Part shown: one piece after another, positions 37,244 through 49,675 of the stretch
How the letters are laid out: each line of letters opens with the position of its first letter
Position numbering within the stretch: the stretch's first letter is position 1
Source of the DNA: Toxotes chatareus
Lineage: Eukaryota; Chordata; Actinopteri; Toxotidae
Assembly (NCBI GenBank): GCA_016801885.1
Contig: CM028898.1
Span: forward strand, 13,738,858 to 13,802,857
Direction of reading: 5' to 3'
Length of the DNA: 64,000 bases
Program-made: the position numbers and the translations under genes
The notes under the pieces: generated by a model
Seen by the model: only the letters and a program-made list of their open reading frames with translations
What the model was told of the DNA's origin: nothing
Databases searched by the model: none

Positions 37244-40200
37244 ATGGGTGCATTCCTGGACAAGCCGAAGACGGAGAAGCATAGTGCCCATGGTGAGGGC
37301 AATGGGCTGCGTTATGGCCTGAGCTCCATGCAGGGCTGGCGGGTGGAGATGGAGGATGCCCACACAGCTGTGGTGGGTCTCCCCTATGGACTCACCGACT
37401 GGTCCTTCTTTGCTGTCTACGATGGCCATGCAGGCTCCCGGGTGGCCAACTACTGCTCCGGCCACCTGCTGGAACACATCTTATCCGGAGGGGCGGGCTT
37501 CGGTTCAGGACCCCGCTCTGTGGAGGGTGTGAAGGACGGCATCCGCTTGGGCTTCCTGAACATTGACGAGTACATGCGCGGCTTCACTGACCTGCGACAG
37601 GGCCTGGATCGCAGCGGATCAACGGCCGTGTGCGTGTTGCTCAGCCCGACCCACCTCTACTTCATTAACTGCGGTGATTCGCGGGCCGTGCTGAGTCGAG
37701 ACAGCAAGGTGGGCTTCTCCACCCAGGACCACAAGCCCTGCAACCCCCGTGAAAAGGAGCGCATCCAGAACGCTGGCGGCTCAGTCATGATCCAGAGGGT
37801 AAACGGCTCCCTGGCTGTGTCCCGGGCCCTGGGGGACTACGACTACAAATGTGTGGATGGTAAGGGCCCCACGGAGCAGCTGGTGAGCCCTGAGCCCGAG
37901 GTGTGTGTGTTGGAGCGAGTGGCTGAAGGAGACGAGTTCGTGGTGCTGGCATGTGATGGAATCTGGGATGTCATGTCCAATGAGGAGCTGTGTGAGTTTG
38001 TCCGCTCACGACTCCTGGTGTGTGATGACCTGGAGAAGGTCTGTAACTCAGTGGTGGACACCTGTCTGCATAAGGTAAGCTTTTGTATTTTTTTTTTCCA
38101 CATATATTTTCACACTTAAACTATTTTCATTTCATTTTACAGCTGTGACTCCTGTTTTAATTTGATTTTTGATAATTAGGATGAGAGTTTTAAATTAAAA
38201 GTTAAACATAAAAATGAAATAATACTCAAAATCTAATGGGGATGGAGCATTGGACGGAGCTGTGTTGCAAGTAGGAGTAGAAAGCTTGACGGGTCACTGT
38301 GAAAGGGATCACACTTTTTTTTTTTGCCTGGTGATACTGATTTGTGAATTTTTGTAAACTGAATGTGTAAAGTTAATCTTCACTTATCAGTTCAGACACT
38401 TGATGTACTCATGCATGTTTTTGAGGACTAAGACTCCTGGTTGTCCTGGTTACTGTGACACAAACAAATAGTTAAAGCTGTCGTCTTTGCTTTGACTAAA
38501 TTTGTGGCTGCTGAAGAGGGTTTAGTTTTGTTTGTTTGCATCAGTCCAGATCTTGTCTTTGTTTCTTAAATGTGAGAAAAATATAAACATTTAAACAAAA
38601 AAGCTCCAGTATTTTTCTTATTAAAAATATATGATGTAGTAAATGATGGAGTACTACATAACTATTTAAGAAAAATGATCTAAAGTTTAATTGAACTTAA
38701 CATCTGAGAGATCAGATAAATCAGATGATGAATAATGCATTATTGCTTTTAGATCACTCCCTGTCCATTGGCCTTTTCAGCTATCGATCCGAGATAAAGC
38801 AAGAATCCCTCTTTGCCTGAGCTGAACTCATCCGGGAGTCCACATCTTATAGACTTTTTTCCCTTCCATGTTTCACTTATTTTCTGTACCTAGAGTACTC
38901 CAAGAACCAACAAGTGCACATTAGTCTGGTTATTTTTACCTTACTGGATGGGTTATCTAACAGCCACACGCTGTCATAAATCTCCTCTGCTGCCACCGCC
39001 TTTTGTGATGTATGTGACACTGTACACTTACAGAAAGTTACTCTGACCACATTGACTTTTACATGGTAATAACAAGGTGACTGTCCATTGGTTTAAAGCC
39101 AGAGCTCTGTCTGCTGGCTGCAGCTGACTGCGCGCCCTGTAAACGCCAACTAATATGCTGTCTAATGTTTAGACAGTGGCTTCCAGCCCGGGGTTGAGCT
39201 GTTCTGTTTCCATAATACACATACTGCAAGAGGATAAATTCCTTAAAAGTGTTAAGAGGTTCATAATGAAAGATCTTAGAGCTGAATTAGTGGATCAACT
39301 GAGAAGTAGTTGGCAAGTGTTTTGATAATGGTTTAATTAGCTTTTAATATGCTCTTTTTACTGCATTAAACTGATTCTAGCTTCCCCACTGCAAGGATTT
39401 ACTTTTTTGTGTGTTGATTGTAAATATTTTGAACAGCTTGTCTTAAAAAAACAAGACATCTGAAATAGTCACATTTGGCTCGAGGAAAATATGATGGACA
39501 GTTTTTCACTTTTTTTGTGAGGTGTAAAAGGCCAAACAGTTAAGCCACAAATCCAGAAAATAATCATCCAGTTAATAAACAAGGTTTAATTATTAGTTGA
39601 TGCTCCCAAAAAGATATAAAAAAAACAGGAACACAGCAACAGCACAAGAAAAAGCAGCATTTACCTAAAGTGTATCCTGTGGAGTTTTTCTGTAAGCAAA
39701 AAAAAGTCATGCTTACATCGAGTATTACTCACCAAAGTGACAGAGTGACACTTGCCTTGTTTCAGTAGAATAACGTGAAGCCGTTGGCAGAGCTGCAGCT
39801 GCAAACTGCAACTCTTCATCTGACGTGTTTATTGTGGAAAAAAAAAAGTCCATCTGCAGAATATTGACGTTCAAGTACCTTCTGACAAACTTACAACCTC
39901 TGTCGCAGCATCACTAGGCTCTCTATCTACAACATCTGCTGTCCTCTCCTCACTGGAAAGCTTTGACTATGAAAAGCTGCTGCAGGAAGTGTTGAAATAT
40001 AAATAACAACATACTAATGCTGCCTGTTTTTAAATCTTTTTTTCAGCAGCCAGTTTACCCTCAGTTTCATACTCGTAATCAGTGCAATATTGCCATTATT
40101 GCTTTGATCTTTCAAACCATAATTGTGTCAAAATTGGATAAAAATGATTCCCCTACACAATAAACAGTCACTAAATATGCCATAGATTTCATTTACCCTA

Positions 40201-43141
40201 TATTTTTTTCTGTCTCTGTCTGTCTTCATCCTGCAGGGGAGCAGGGACAATATGAGTGTGGTGTTGGTGTGTTTACCCGGAGCTCCCAAGATCTCTGAGG
40301 AGGCTGTGAAGAAAGAAGAGGAATTGGATAAATACCTGGAGACCCGTGTTCAGGGTCAGCACGCTCGACACATGTGCACACCCACGCAATCACACACGAC
40401 AGACTGGCGGTGTGCATTTATCATGGCATAAGATGCAGTTACATTAATCTAAGACTTAATAAAGTGCTATAGTTTGATAGTTGACCACTATTAGTTTCAG
40501 AGTTTTTGCAAGCACACCGATCATTTTAACTACTCTGACGTGCTGTATTTGAAACTTGGGCTGGATTATTTAAAACATTTATCTGTTCAGCGGTAGTTAA
40601 ATTCCTGCACTGTTCTTTGAACAGCAGCCTTTCGATGCTTTTCTCAAAAATGTTTTTCAGAAAGGTTAAGTGAAACAAGGGGCCACATACTGTGCTCAGT
40701 CTCTGTGTACATAACCAGGTCAAAATAAACATTCTTTAGGGTAGTCCAAATATTTGAAATCAGTCTGCTACACAGCCCGTGGTGCTGCAAATGGCAAGTA
40801 GTGGTGTATCTGATTTTTCCACTACTATGGTTGATTTCTTAGCCTCTGCAGAGAAAGGTGGGGGTTTATAACAGACTATAACCTTCTCTCAGTATACAAC
40901 ACAACCTCTCACAGACCCCGTGTCATCTTTGTGTTTGTGTGTAGAGCTACTGGGAAGCTGTGGGGAGGGGGGAGCCCCTGACCTGGTGTCTGTCCTGAGG
41001 AGCATTGCCACAGAGAACATCCCCAACCTTCCACCTGGCGGCGGCCTGGCCAGCAAGTAAATACACAACCAGGACATTTAACTGCATGTCATGCACTTGA
41101 AACATACTGTTAAATATAATCAGATGTGAATAGCTAATACATTATTATTTTTTATTTTTTTAGAAACTTGTAAAGTTACAACCTAATGAACTCATAAATC
41201 ATAATTGCATGTGTAGAACTGTAAGTTTGATCCCTTCACAAAGCAGCAACAGGTACACTTACAAACGCACAGATAACGCTCATGAAAACACTTTAATATA
41301 CATATGAATAAAAAGATGCTGTGGTCTCTTTATACATGAATAGCGGATATGCAAGTATCGATTCGGTTGCTATTTTGATTCCATTATAATCTCAATCAAT
41401 ATACATTTACAAAGAACGAGCAGAGACTGTTTTATTATGTCGGGAGTTGTCCTCTGATCAGCGAGCTGTGTGCTGTTTATGTGTTTGCAGACGCAGTGTG
41501 ATCGAGGCGGTGTACAACAAGCTGAACCCTCACAGAGAAGAGGAAGGGGTGAGTTGATCTCTCTCTAAACCCCTCACCTCTTCCACCTTTCACCCCGCCC
41601 TTTTAACATGACCTCATAAACACACACCAGCCCAGACAAGGACACTCTTTTGTGTGTATGTGTTAGAGTGAGAGAAAATGAATGTGTGAAAGAGGGCGGA
41701 GGATAGGCCACACAGAATAGCCTCGGCAAGCTCAGTGAAACTCAGTTCACTGCATTCCATGTTGAAAAGCACTGAAGGCCTGTGCTGTCAGTTTCAATCT
41801 TGTATTTACTATTGTAACAGGATATATAGCAAGACCTTGATAAACCGATTGAACTCCTCAGCAGTGAGCCCTTTAAACCAGCAGTCTCATAGTACTGAAT
41901 GCTTCACAAACCTGAATTAAAAACATCTGAAGTTTATGATTGGAAGTCTGTCACATGTAACTTGATTACCAACCATTATATTCCAACATTTGCGTTCAAT
42001 TAATACCATTTTTTTAAAGATATGTTTAAATATATAGTTGTTGATGTTGATCAGTGAATGGCAGTAATTTTTAGAGTCACAGGCAAAGCACTGGCATGAA
42101 GAACTTGCAGCTGCTGTTATTACTGATGTGTTTGGGAAGTTTTGTTTTGTTTTTTTTGTTTTTTTAAAGATTAAAAAAAAGTAGTCCCTCAAACTAGGCA
42201 GAAAAAAGCAGATCACTCTTCAAGCATCAAGATAGTGTCACGATCATTTAGGAAACTCTGTGGAACATTGCCTGAATTACAGCAAGAAATGTGCTGTTTC
42301 CTAAACCAGTAACTAGTCGACATTCACCCTCGTAACCATGTCACCTTGGTGAATACTGTAAAAAGTTCACACACAGATGGATACAAGTTTTACAAATGAC
42401 ATTTTTCCGACGAAGAAAGGTCACTGTCAGGTTTTAAAGAGCCTGGCTGTGATGTTGGAGGTGTGTGTGTATGCACGAGGACACGTGAATGTATTTGTCA
42501 TATTCATGTCAGTGGAGTCTTGACTTGCAGGCTCTTTTCTCTGGGCTGTGTGGGTGCTGACCAACTCCCTCCTCTCTGTTACACCATACAGCGAATATCA
42601 CAAAGGGTTGTTGGTCACAGGGTCAGAGGTAGCGCTTGCATGGGCCTGTCCGACCGGCGCAAGAATGTCTCTGACATTGTCACACTAGTGTGTGGTAGAT
42701 ATTTCTGTGACAATGATGTGAGTATTGTGCCGCTGCTTGTTAGATGTATGTATGTGTGTGTGTGACCATGGAGCGTGCCTGCAGAGTCTGACCCCTGGCG
42801 TGTCACCTCAGGCCTGTGCGGGGGGAGAGGAGGAGAATGAGGAGGGAGGTGGCAGTACGGCGGCTCATCTGCTGGAGGCTCTGCGGCAGTTCCGCCTCCA
42901 CCACCGGGGGCAGTACCGTGCGGTGCTGGAGGAGTCCATGGCCGCCTACCACCTGCGGGGGGAGAGCGCTGCCGAGGGAGCAGGGGAGAGCAGCAGGACC
43001 TCAGACGACAATGACAACGACGGCGAGGAGCAGTCCGCCTCCCCTCCCTCTCCCCCCTCGCCCCCGCCCTCACCTGCCACTGCAGAGCCAGAGGCCGGCC
43101 AAGATGCACCCACCCCTGAGTCCGACCCCTCCTCTGACTGA
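37244..43141 (+). CDS. ppm1b: Protein phosphatase 1B (PP2C-beta), long form, 491 aa
   Basis: This Mn/Mg-dependent Ser/Thr phosphatase acts on stress-kinase and NF-kB pathway components (family knowledge). Coding exons: 37244-38074, 40237-40354, 40945-41056, 41491-41548, 42785-43141; all phases agree. The first exon encodes most of the catalytic domain. MGAFLDKPKTEKH carries the Gly-2 N-myristoylation signal. Metal and phosphate ligands are present: R33, E37/D38 (RVEMEDAH), D60-G61-H62 (VYDGHAG), D238 (ACDGIWD) and D281 (GSRDNMS). ENIPNLPPGGGLASK and RSVIEAVYNKLNPHR mark the C-terminal helical region. Choices such as ANYCSGHLLEH and TEKH favour PPM1B over PPM1A. The last exon adds LLEALRQFRLHHRGQYR, seen in the long PPM1B form, then an acidic, Ser/Pro-rich tail. 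The catalytic site looks intact. Confidence 0.95.
39390..39606 (-). repeat. Reverse copy of the GGGCTGCAACTAA-type repeat in ppm1b
   Basis: ATGATGGACAGTTTTTCACT, AGGCCAAACAGTTAAG, AGAAAATAATCATCCAG and ATTATTAGTTGATGCTCCC occur in the order expected for the complement of this fish repeat. It lies in the intron after the first coding exon. Confidence 0.6.
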
Positions 43142-44240
43142 AAACCCTGCCCGCGTATCCACCCACCCACCCACCCATCTATTTACCCGTCTGACCCAGA
43201 GCTCTAGTCAGATGTGCTATGACCTCTCGTCTTCACAGAACTTGAATGGACACATGGGCCATATCCGGCTCTGTCATCGCCTTCAGCCTCAGCTGCCATT
43301 GCTATTCATGAATGTTTTAATGATTTGTTGGAAAGAAAAAAATGGCCCCTTTGTCAATTCAAGTTCTGTCTGAGCCACACACGTACCATCTACCTAATGA
43401 GGACTCTTTCTGATTTGTTTCCTTTGTCCTCTGACCACCTTGGCTTGGATTACCCAAACTTTCCAGCCACTTTTATTACTTGACCACACAGATCTATGTT
43501 TACAATGGCAAAGCATCAAAACATATTATTGTTAAGTGCAAAAGTGGCTGGTGAAGCAAAAAAAAAAAATTTATGTTGCACTCTGACCTACATTTACCGG
43601 CGTTGGCTTCTGGCTGATCCCCTCCCCTCCAGCTTCACCCCCACCCCTGCTTACAGTGAACAAACTGACAAAGAAACGGGGTGGAGGCACTCTGAACTGC
43701 ATCTGTGTCTCCAGGCCTACTCCATCTACAGACTCAGAACACCCTCTTTTGTGTATATGTATGTATGTGTGTGTATGTGTGTCTGCATGAGTTTGAGAGA
43801 CCAAGCAAAGACGCCAACGATCACTGCAGAAATTTGTGATTTTGGTAGAGGACGATACTTGAGTGTTAGTCCATTTATCAGCATGTTCAGCGATGTTGGG
43901 TTGTTCAAATCACTGGGCAGTTTAACCACAGAGGGATGCTTGTGTGGGTTGGTGTATATTTTTAGTTTGAGCGACAGTTCATTTAAATCATTCTCTCACC
44001 ACATATCCCCGATTCCACATCACCACAGATGAGTACACTGCCTCACAATCACACACACAAAGAGGTTAGAATCTGTTCCTTTTTGGTGTTATTCAGGTGG
44101 ATGTAAATGTGTCGTTTACAGTCAAGAGGCCAAAACATATTGTGGTACCAAGCAACCAAAGTGCTCACAAAATTCCTGTTTCTTTTGGCGTGGGAGACTA
44201 GGGAAGCTCAGGGAAGCGGCTGTGCGGCTCTTTTGTGGAG

Positions 44241-44246
44241 AATAAA
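44241..44246 (+). promoter_or_regulatory. AATAAA poly(A) signal, long ppm1b transcript
   Basis: This is the first canonical signal after the stop at 43141, giving a 3' UTR of about 1.1 kb. A second AATAAA lies at 44609-44614. Confidence 0.5.
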
Positions 44247-44889
44247 GTTTGAAAATACTTCCAAAAAATCATCAATCCAACCTTTGTGTTGCTCGTTGAA
44301 GTTTGTTGTTGATTGTGGAATGAGCTCAGCGTTGCCCCCTTTGGCTGTTGAGGTGCAAAAAACACAACTCCCCCAACTTAAACGGCCGTATAGGTCCTTT
44401 GTCCCCATCATGGTTATAATAATAAAAATACAACCTGTCCAAGCGTACTGGTGGCAGCTGTACCATTTCTTTGTTGTCATGGTGACAGTGACAAACGCAA
44501 GGTTGTGGAGTGATCATAGTTTGGTTAGGTTTAGGCACAAAGGCTACTTGGTTGTGTTTAGTGAAAGGTTGTGGTCTGGGTCAAGATGGCTGCTGGAGGT
44601 CGGCTGACAATAAAGCATAACTATGGGTCATAGTAAGCTGTTTGCACAGATGATCTATGGGCTCATTTTTTACAGGGCAGTTTTAAAAAACACCTGCTAC
44701 AACTGCGCTTCTCACAGTAATGAGAAGGTAATGAGTCCGTTACAGCTTGACTCGCCACGGCGAGGCGACTGATGCGACAAATGTGAGATGCTTTATCGGA
44801 AGGTTTTGGGGTTAGGGGGTTTTTCTGTACTGTATTTTTCAAACGTATGCACACAGACGTTTCCCTGAGCAGATGACAGAGCTGCTGTT

Positions 44890-45210
44890 GTCATATTAAC
44901 ATGCTAATGTTTGCATGGTAAAACATCTACATGTTTAACAACTACTGGATTTGCTTTTGTTAGTCTGTAAGCAGTTAGCTTGCTTGCTTTAGGTAATGTA
45001 GCCTTTTTACCTGGCGACACCCTCAGGCTAGCACATTGTCAAACATACATGCAGTTGACATGTTAGCATATGCTAAACTGTGATATCATGCTGGCATGTT
45101 ATCATTCATGTGTAAGACAAGTGGAATATTTGACCTGATAATGGCACTAGTTGGGGGATTGGGACCACAAATACTTTTTCCAAATATCCAACCATCCAAC
45201 AACTGCTGAA
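44890..45210 (+). repeat. Teleost repeat (ACATGCTAATGTTTGC type)
   Basis: ATTAACATGCTAATGTTTGC, GTTAGCATATGCTAAACTG, GACCTGATAATGGCACTAG and ATCCAACCATCCAACAACTG follow the order of a common fish repeat. The 18780-18935 copy covers an overlapping downstream part of the same family. Confidence 0.5.
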
Positions 45211-46808
45211 CACACTGCGCCTCTCACCTCGGCCAACCAATTACCATCTCTAAAGTCACACTGCTATAATGACATGGCTGACTGTATCCAGTACACTTAA
45301 ACGCCTGATCTAGCACCTGTACAATCAGTTACACCGGGACAACAGTGAATGTGTTTTATATGAGATGGTTGTGTATCTGTAATCAGTTCAAACTATAGCT
45401 GATGTATTAATGTACCTGTTTTTTTTGTTGGTTTTTGTTCTTCCTTTTTTTTTTTTTTACTAATTTCACACAGCTCATGCTGCCGGACGCTGGTATTATC
45501 TGCGGTTTTATGACTTTCACTGATTCATAAAACTCCCATATACCGCATATTTGATTCCTCACAGGTTATGACGTATTTGAAAATGACACCATCTCAAACT
45601 CTTACCTCGTTATGGAGGTTGATTCAGACAGACTGCTGAAGCTACAGTGTTTATTCTTCCTCTTTGAAAACAGGTAGAGGGAGTCCGTATAATGCCCTGT
45701 ACCCAATCACTCTGGTAATGCATGCACTGCACTTATCTTTTACAATATCTAAGGCACTTAACTATCAGAGGGGAGGTAACGCTAAACACTGAGTGTGTGT
45801 GTGTGTGCGTGCGTGCTTGTGTGTGTGTGTTTGTGTATGTGTATGTATGAGTTGTATTTGTATGGGGTTGCGTGGGCCAAATCAGTCCCACAGTTAAAAA
45901 TGACAAGTGAACAAATAAAAATGATTTGAGGTTTAATGCTACGATTTTGTGTCAAATGTATGAGTGTCTCTGAGTGTAAACTGGCTGTACAGCTGTGTTT
46001 CTTCTCTGTCTTTTGTACCAAATGAGTCACCGTGCAAATGTGTAAATCAGGGATGCGATTAGGAATTCGAAATGCAGAAAAAAGCCATAATTCTCCACTC
46101 GAAATGAATCGCATGGCACAAAAAATCCCCAGAATCCCTTTCACAGCTGAAGATAGTATGGTGGCATTTGATACAAGACCAACCCCTCAAACTTTTAGAG
46201 GCATCTTTCAGTGTCCTTACAATATTTGATGTGTTGTATATGTTTCTGTGTAGGCTTTGAAGGTTTTGGGAACAGCTCAAGCAGAAAATAAATCCTCACC
46301 TTCCTCGCCCTCCTCTGTCGGCTTTTAGCTCCAGCCTAGACTCGTAATTTCATGTCAACTGTTTAAAGAAATTTTGATCTGTCGTCTTCTTTAAAACAAT
46401 AACAACTCTCAGGTTTGAAACGTGTCAAACAAAATAAGCGCCTGCCGTTGCATTGCTTGAGCTGGCGGCGACGAGAGAGAGGGAAGCTGCGTAGACTTAT
46501 AGGGACTCCATTCTCTCCATTTCTCCCCTGTTTTTCAGTTTGACAGTTGGCCTCGTGATTATCTGCAAGGTGAGTCATCAGAGGTCTGGGTTCTGGTTGT
46601 GTTAACGCACAGGCTGGGCAGGGGAATCTTACTGTCTTTCACCATTATCCATTCATTTTGAGTAGATAAAAGAGGGCAGTGAGGTTCAAAATTTGCCATT
46701 ATTCAAGGCACCAGGAGCTGTATGTTAACTACTGTATTCATTGGAGGATGCAGCAACACAAAAAGCTAACGCACATCTCTCCATCTCTTTTCCTTTTTAC
46801 TCACCTAG

Positions 46809-46838
46809 AATGCCGGTGAACTTGAGGACCCCTGGTAG
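46809..46838 (+). CDS. ppm1b: ppm1b alternative last coding exon (NAGELEDPW-stop), short form 382 aa
   Basis: After a strong acceptor (TTTTCCTTTTTACTCACCTAG), nine codons NAGELEDPW and a TAG follow in the phase left by the exon ending at 41548. The mammalian PP2C-beta-2 isoform ends GGAGDLEDPW (from memory), so this is clearly the orthologous alternative tail. It lies 3.7 kb beyond the long-form stop and replaces the 118-residue acidic tail. The rest of the exon is 3' UTR, up to an AATAAA at 48146. Confidence 0.88.
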   Translation, partial: NAGELEDPW

Positions 46839-48145
46839 CCGTGGCAACGACCCCCGTCTCCTCCTGGTGATCGGTGCGTCCGCCCAGAGGAGGAGTGTTT
46901 CTCCATTGCGCCATGTCTTTCTCCACTAAAAAAGAGGACATGTGGTGTGTGTTGGAGTGCGTGAGTGTGCGTATGTTGGTTGTGCATGTGTGTGTGTGTG
47001 CAGCAGTGGGACAAAGACGACGAACGACAACAACTACACACACACACGCATACTGCTTTAAACCTGGAGGAAAAACAAAATCACTTTTCAGACATCAAGA
47101 TTTTATGAACTGAAGCATTGTGATGGTAGAGATGATTTTTACCATTGAGGTGTTTTTTTTTTTTTTTTTCTTTTCTTGAATGTTGACCTTGAACACCTGA
47201 CTTCACAATGACATGAGGACCTATAATGTGTGTGTGTGTGTGTCTATATGTGCGAGACTGGAGTTTGTGAGTGTTTTGAGGAGGGCCAAGAGAAGACAGT
47301 TGGTGGATAAAGACTTTGTATGTAATTCTTCTTCTCCTGGACATTTTCTTTTCCATTTTTTTGTGTGCTCCTGGGTCTGATAATTGCCTAACACCCTTGC
47401 TTCTCCCCTCTTAAAAGACACACACACACACTCTCTCTAACACACACAGACACACCAAAACATAAACCCCACCCCACCCACCCCCACTTCCACCTGTGCA
47501 CGTATGTGATGTGCCATCTTCGCAGGGCACTGCATGAGGACTTTGGTTCTACATGCTACAGCTACGTGGTTTTCTAGTCGACCCGGATGGACAGCCATTG
47601 GTTGCGACTGACTGAACCGAAGGGACCTCTGGGCTCTGATTGGCTCCTGCCGTGTGAGAAGTGGAAATGATTTTGATTTTTTTTTTTTCTCTTTTTTTTT
47701 TTTTCTTTGCTGATATTATTAGGATGATGACGATGATAATCACGATGGGGAAATGGGAGGTTATTTAGTTTACTGAAGAGCCGAGTGCAAGTTGGACTCA
47801 TGGAGGCAGGGTGGTGGGTCGGGTAGGGAGGCTGTTGTATCACTGGTTGGACTTCCTGTAGGAGTAGAGGTTATGGTAGGAGGGTGGGAATCAAACAGGC
47901 TTCCCCACCTCTCTCCTCACCATCACGGTTGGAGGTACACATGACGGCGGACTGTCCTGACAGAGGAACGTTTTTTTTTCTTTTTTTTTTTAATGTTGTC
48001 CATGAGGTTACTAGCTGCTCGCTGTGTAGAGTGAGTGAACTCCCAGTTTTAACCCTGTTCCTGGTTCTCAGACTGCATTGGTAATGTTTGTATTGCTGTT
48101 GTTTGATTGCACTCACATTTGATTACAGAAAGCGTCTATATATGA

Positions 48146-48151
48146 AATAAA
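48146..48151 (+). promoter_or_regulatory. AATAAA poly(A) signal, short ppm1b transcript
   Basis: It lies 1.3 kb after the NAGELEDPW stop, in TATGAAATAAAATACC, followed by GT-rich sequence. It marks the likely end of the ppm1b locus. Confidence 0.6.
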
Positions 48152-48717
48152 ATACCTGCCAAGGACCCAGTGGTGGCTGAGTATTTTAATAAGAGAAGTC
48201 TTTCCTTGATGTTTGTGTACGCTGGTGTGGATTCATGGAGGCTGTCACATCTGTGTGTGATCTGCTGATGTTTCTGTCACTATCGGAACAGATTTTCTAA
48301 CGAACGTGACTCAGTTATCAGTCATACAGAAAGCAGCAGCCAACATGATTTCTGTTTTCAATAGTCTTAACTTGCTTTGTCTTATGTTTGTTATTCCCTC
48401 CTTTTTATAGGATGAATTGTGTTACAGTGAGGGTAGTGCATCTGTGCTGAGATACCAACGTCCCACCAGCTGCAGGGACAGTGTTGTAATCGACCATGAC
48501 GTTTGGCCTCTGTCTGTATGAAGGAGAGAATGTGCAGGTGGGAAAGTATTTTACTAATCCCCTGGGAGAAGCTGCAGCAGCATAGAAAGTAACAAAAAAA
48601 AAAAAAAAAATTTTCAAACTTTAAAAGGAAAAATTCTGCAGATATTGTGGAAGAAGGACAAGAATATATAACTACTTATGATGTTTTAAAACAAGTATGT
48701 AACAAGTTTACAAATGC

Positions 48718-48880
48718 GTGGTTAAGGTGCATAGCACAATGTCATTGCATTGTCCCCAGTTCAAATTCGGCCGGTGACCTCGGTTGCATATCATTTCCCC
48801 TCTCTCACCCTTTGTTACCCGTTTCGTCTAAAGTCCACTAACCACTGTCAAACAAAGGCAACGATGCCCAAAGAAGAATT
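48718..48880 (+). mobile_element. tRNA-derived SINE, diverged
   Basis: GGTTAAGGTGCATAGC, then AGTTCAAATTCGGCCGGTGA (a decayed B box), then TTGCATATCATTTCCCCTCT and CTCACCC, and finally AAAGGCAACGATGCCCAAAG. This is the order of a common fish SINE: tRNA-like head, 'GTTGCATGTCATTCCCCCTC' body and 'AAAGGCA...GCCCAAA' tail. The B box is mutated, so transcription is unlikely. Confidence 0.65.
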
Positions 48881-49641
48881 AAACGAGCAGTGTGGATAAA
48901 ACAGTATTCAAAACAGTATGTAATGAAAAATACTCAGGAGGGATAAGGTGTATATATACACATTCACAGAAAAACGAAAACAGAACAAATGAACACTGGA
49001 TTATTGCACATGATCCTGGGACATAATACATACAAACCTTCAGATATGAACTAGTCTATAGAAGCTTAAACTTGCACAGTGATTAGTAGAAGACAAAAAT
49101 AAATTAAAATGTTATAGTCATATATGAATAAAAAATAGATCAAATTAAATTTTGTTTTTCTTAGCACCAGGCTTTAAAAACCAACAAATTGTAAAAGCAT
49201 CTGAAGTTTCTGGCTGTTACCAAAGTCTGTATGATAAACAGATATAAATCGCTGTTGCAGTTCAGCCTTGATGATGGAAACAGCAGCTGACAAATTAATC
49301 TCACTGCACAGTCCAAGACAAAAATACACACTAACGTGTACCCAGTGAGAGAGGGAGTTTGTGTGCCTTTCAGCAGGAAGTCTCAAAGTTTTATTTTCAC
49401 GAGGTTTATTAGTTGGACATGCTATGTGCCGAGGAATAATTCATTCGATTTTGGTAGAGATCCAGTCCTGCAATTTCTATTATTAGAGGACAAAATTATG
49501 CACTATTTTTTATTTTCTAATATTTCGGCTCCTCTTCACTGTGCATTACAATTATCAAATAAAACCAAAATACTGTACAGAGAAAGACATAATATTCATA
49601 AATGATTGTATGTGCTGCACTGACACCACCTTATCTCCCCT

Positions 49642-49642
<1 letters not shown>

Positions 49643-49674
<32 letters not shown>
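49643..49674. repeat. (CA)n microsatellite
   Basis: Sixteen uninterrupted CA units in the ppm1b-six spacer. Confidence 0.95.

Positions 49675-49675
<1 letters not shown>

Larger units (their letters stand above)
43142..46808 (+). other. Long-form ppm1b 3' UTR and downstream intronic sequence
   Basis: The 3' UTR of the long form likely ends after AATAAA at 44241-44246 or 44609-44614. For the short form, the whole stretch is intron. It also holds a dispersed repeat (44890-45210) and a GT-rich microsatellite (about 45790-45845). The ORF at 43496-44032 shows no family features and is taken as UTR. Confidence 0.6.

Noticed and set aside
43496..44032. 178-aa open frame after the long-form ppm1b stop
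   Set aside because: Lies in the 3' UTR, crosses an A-run and GT-rich sequence, and shows no family features.
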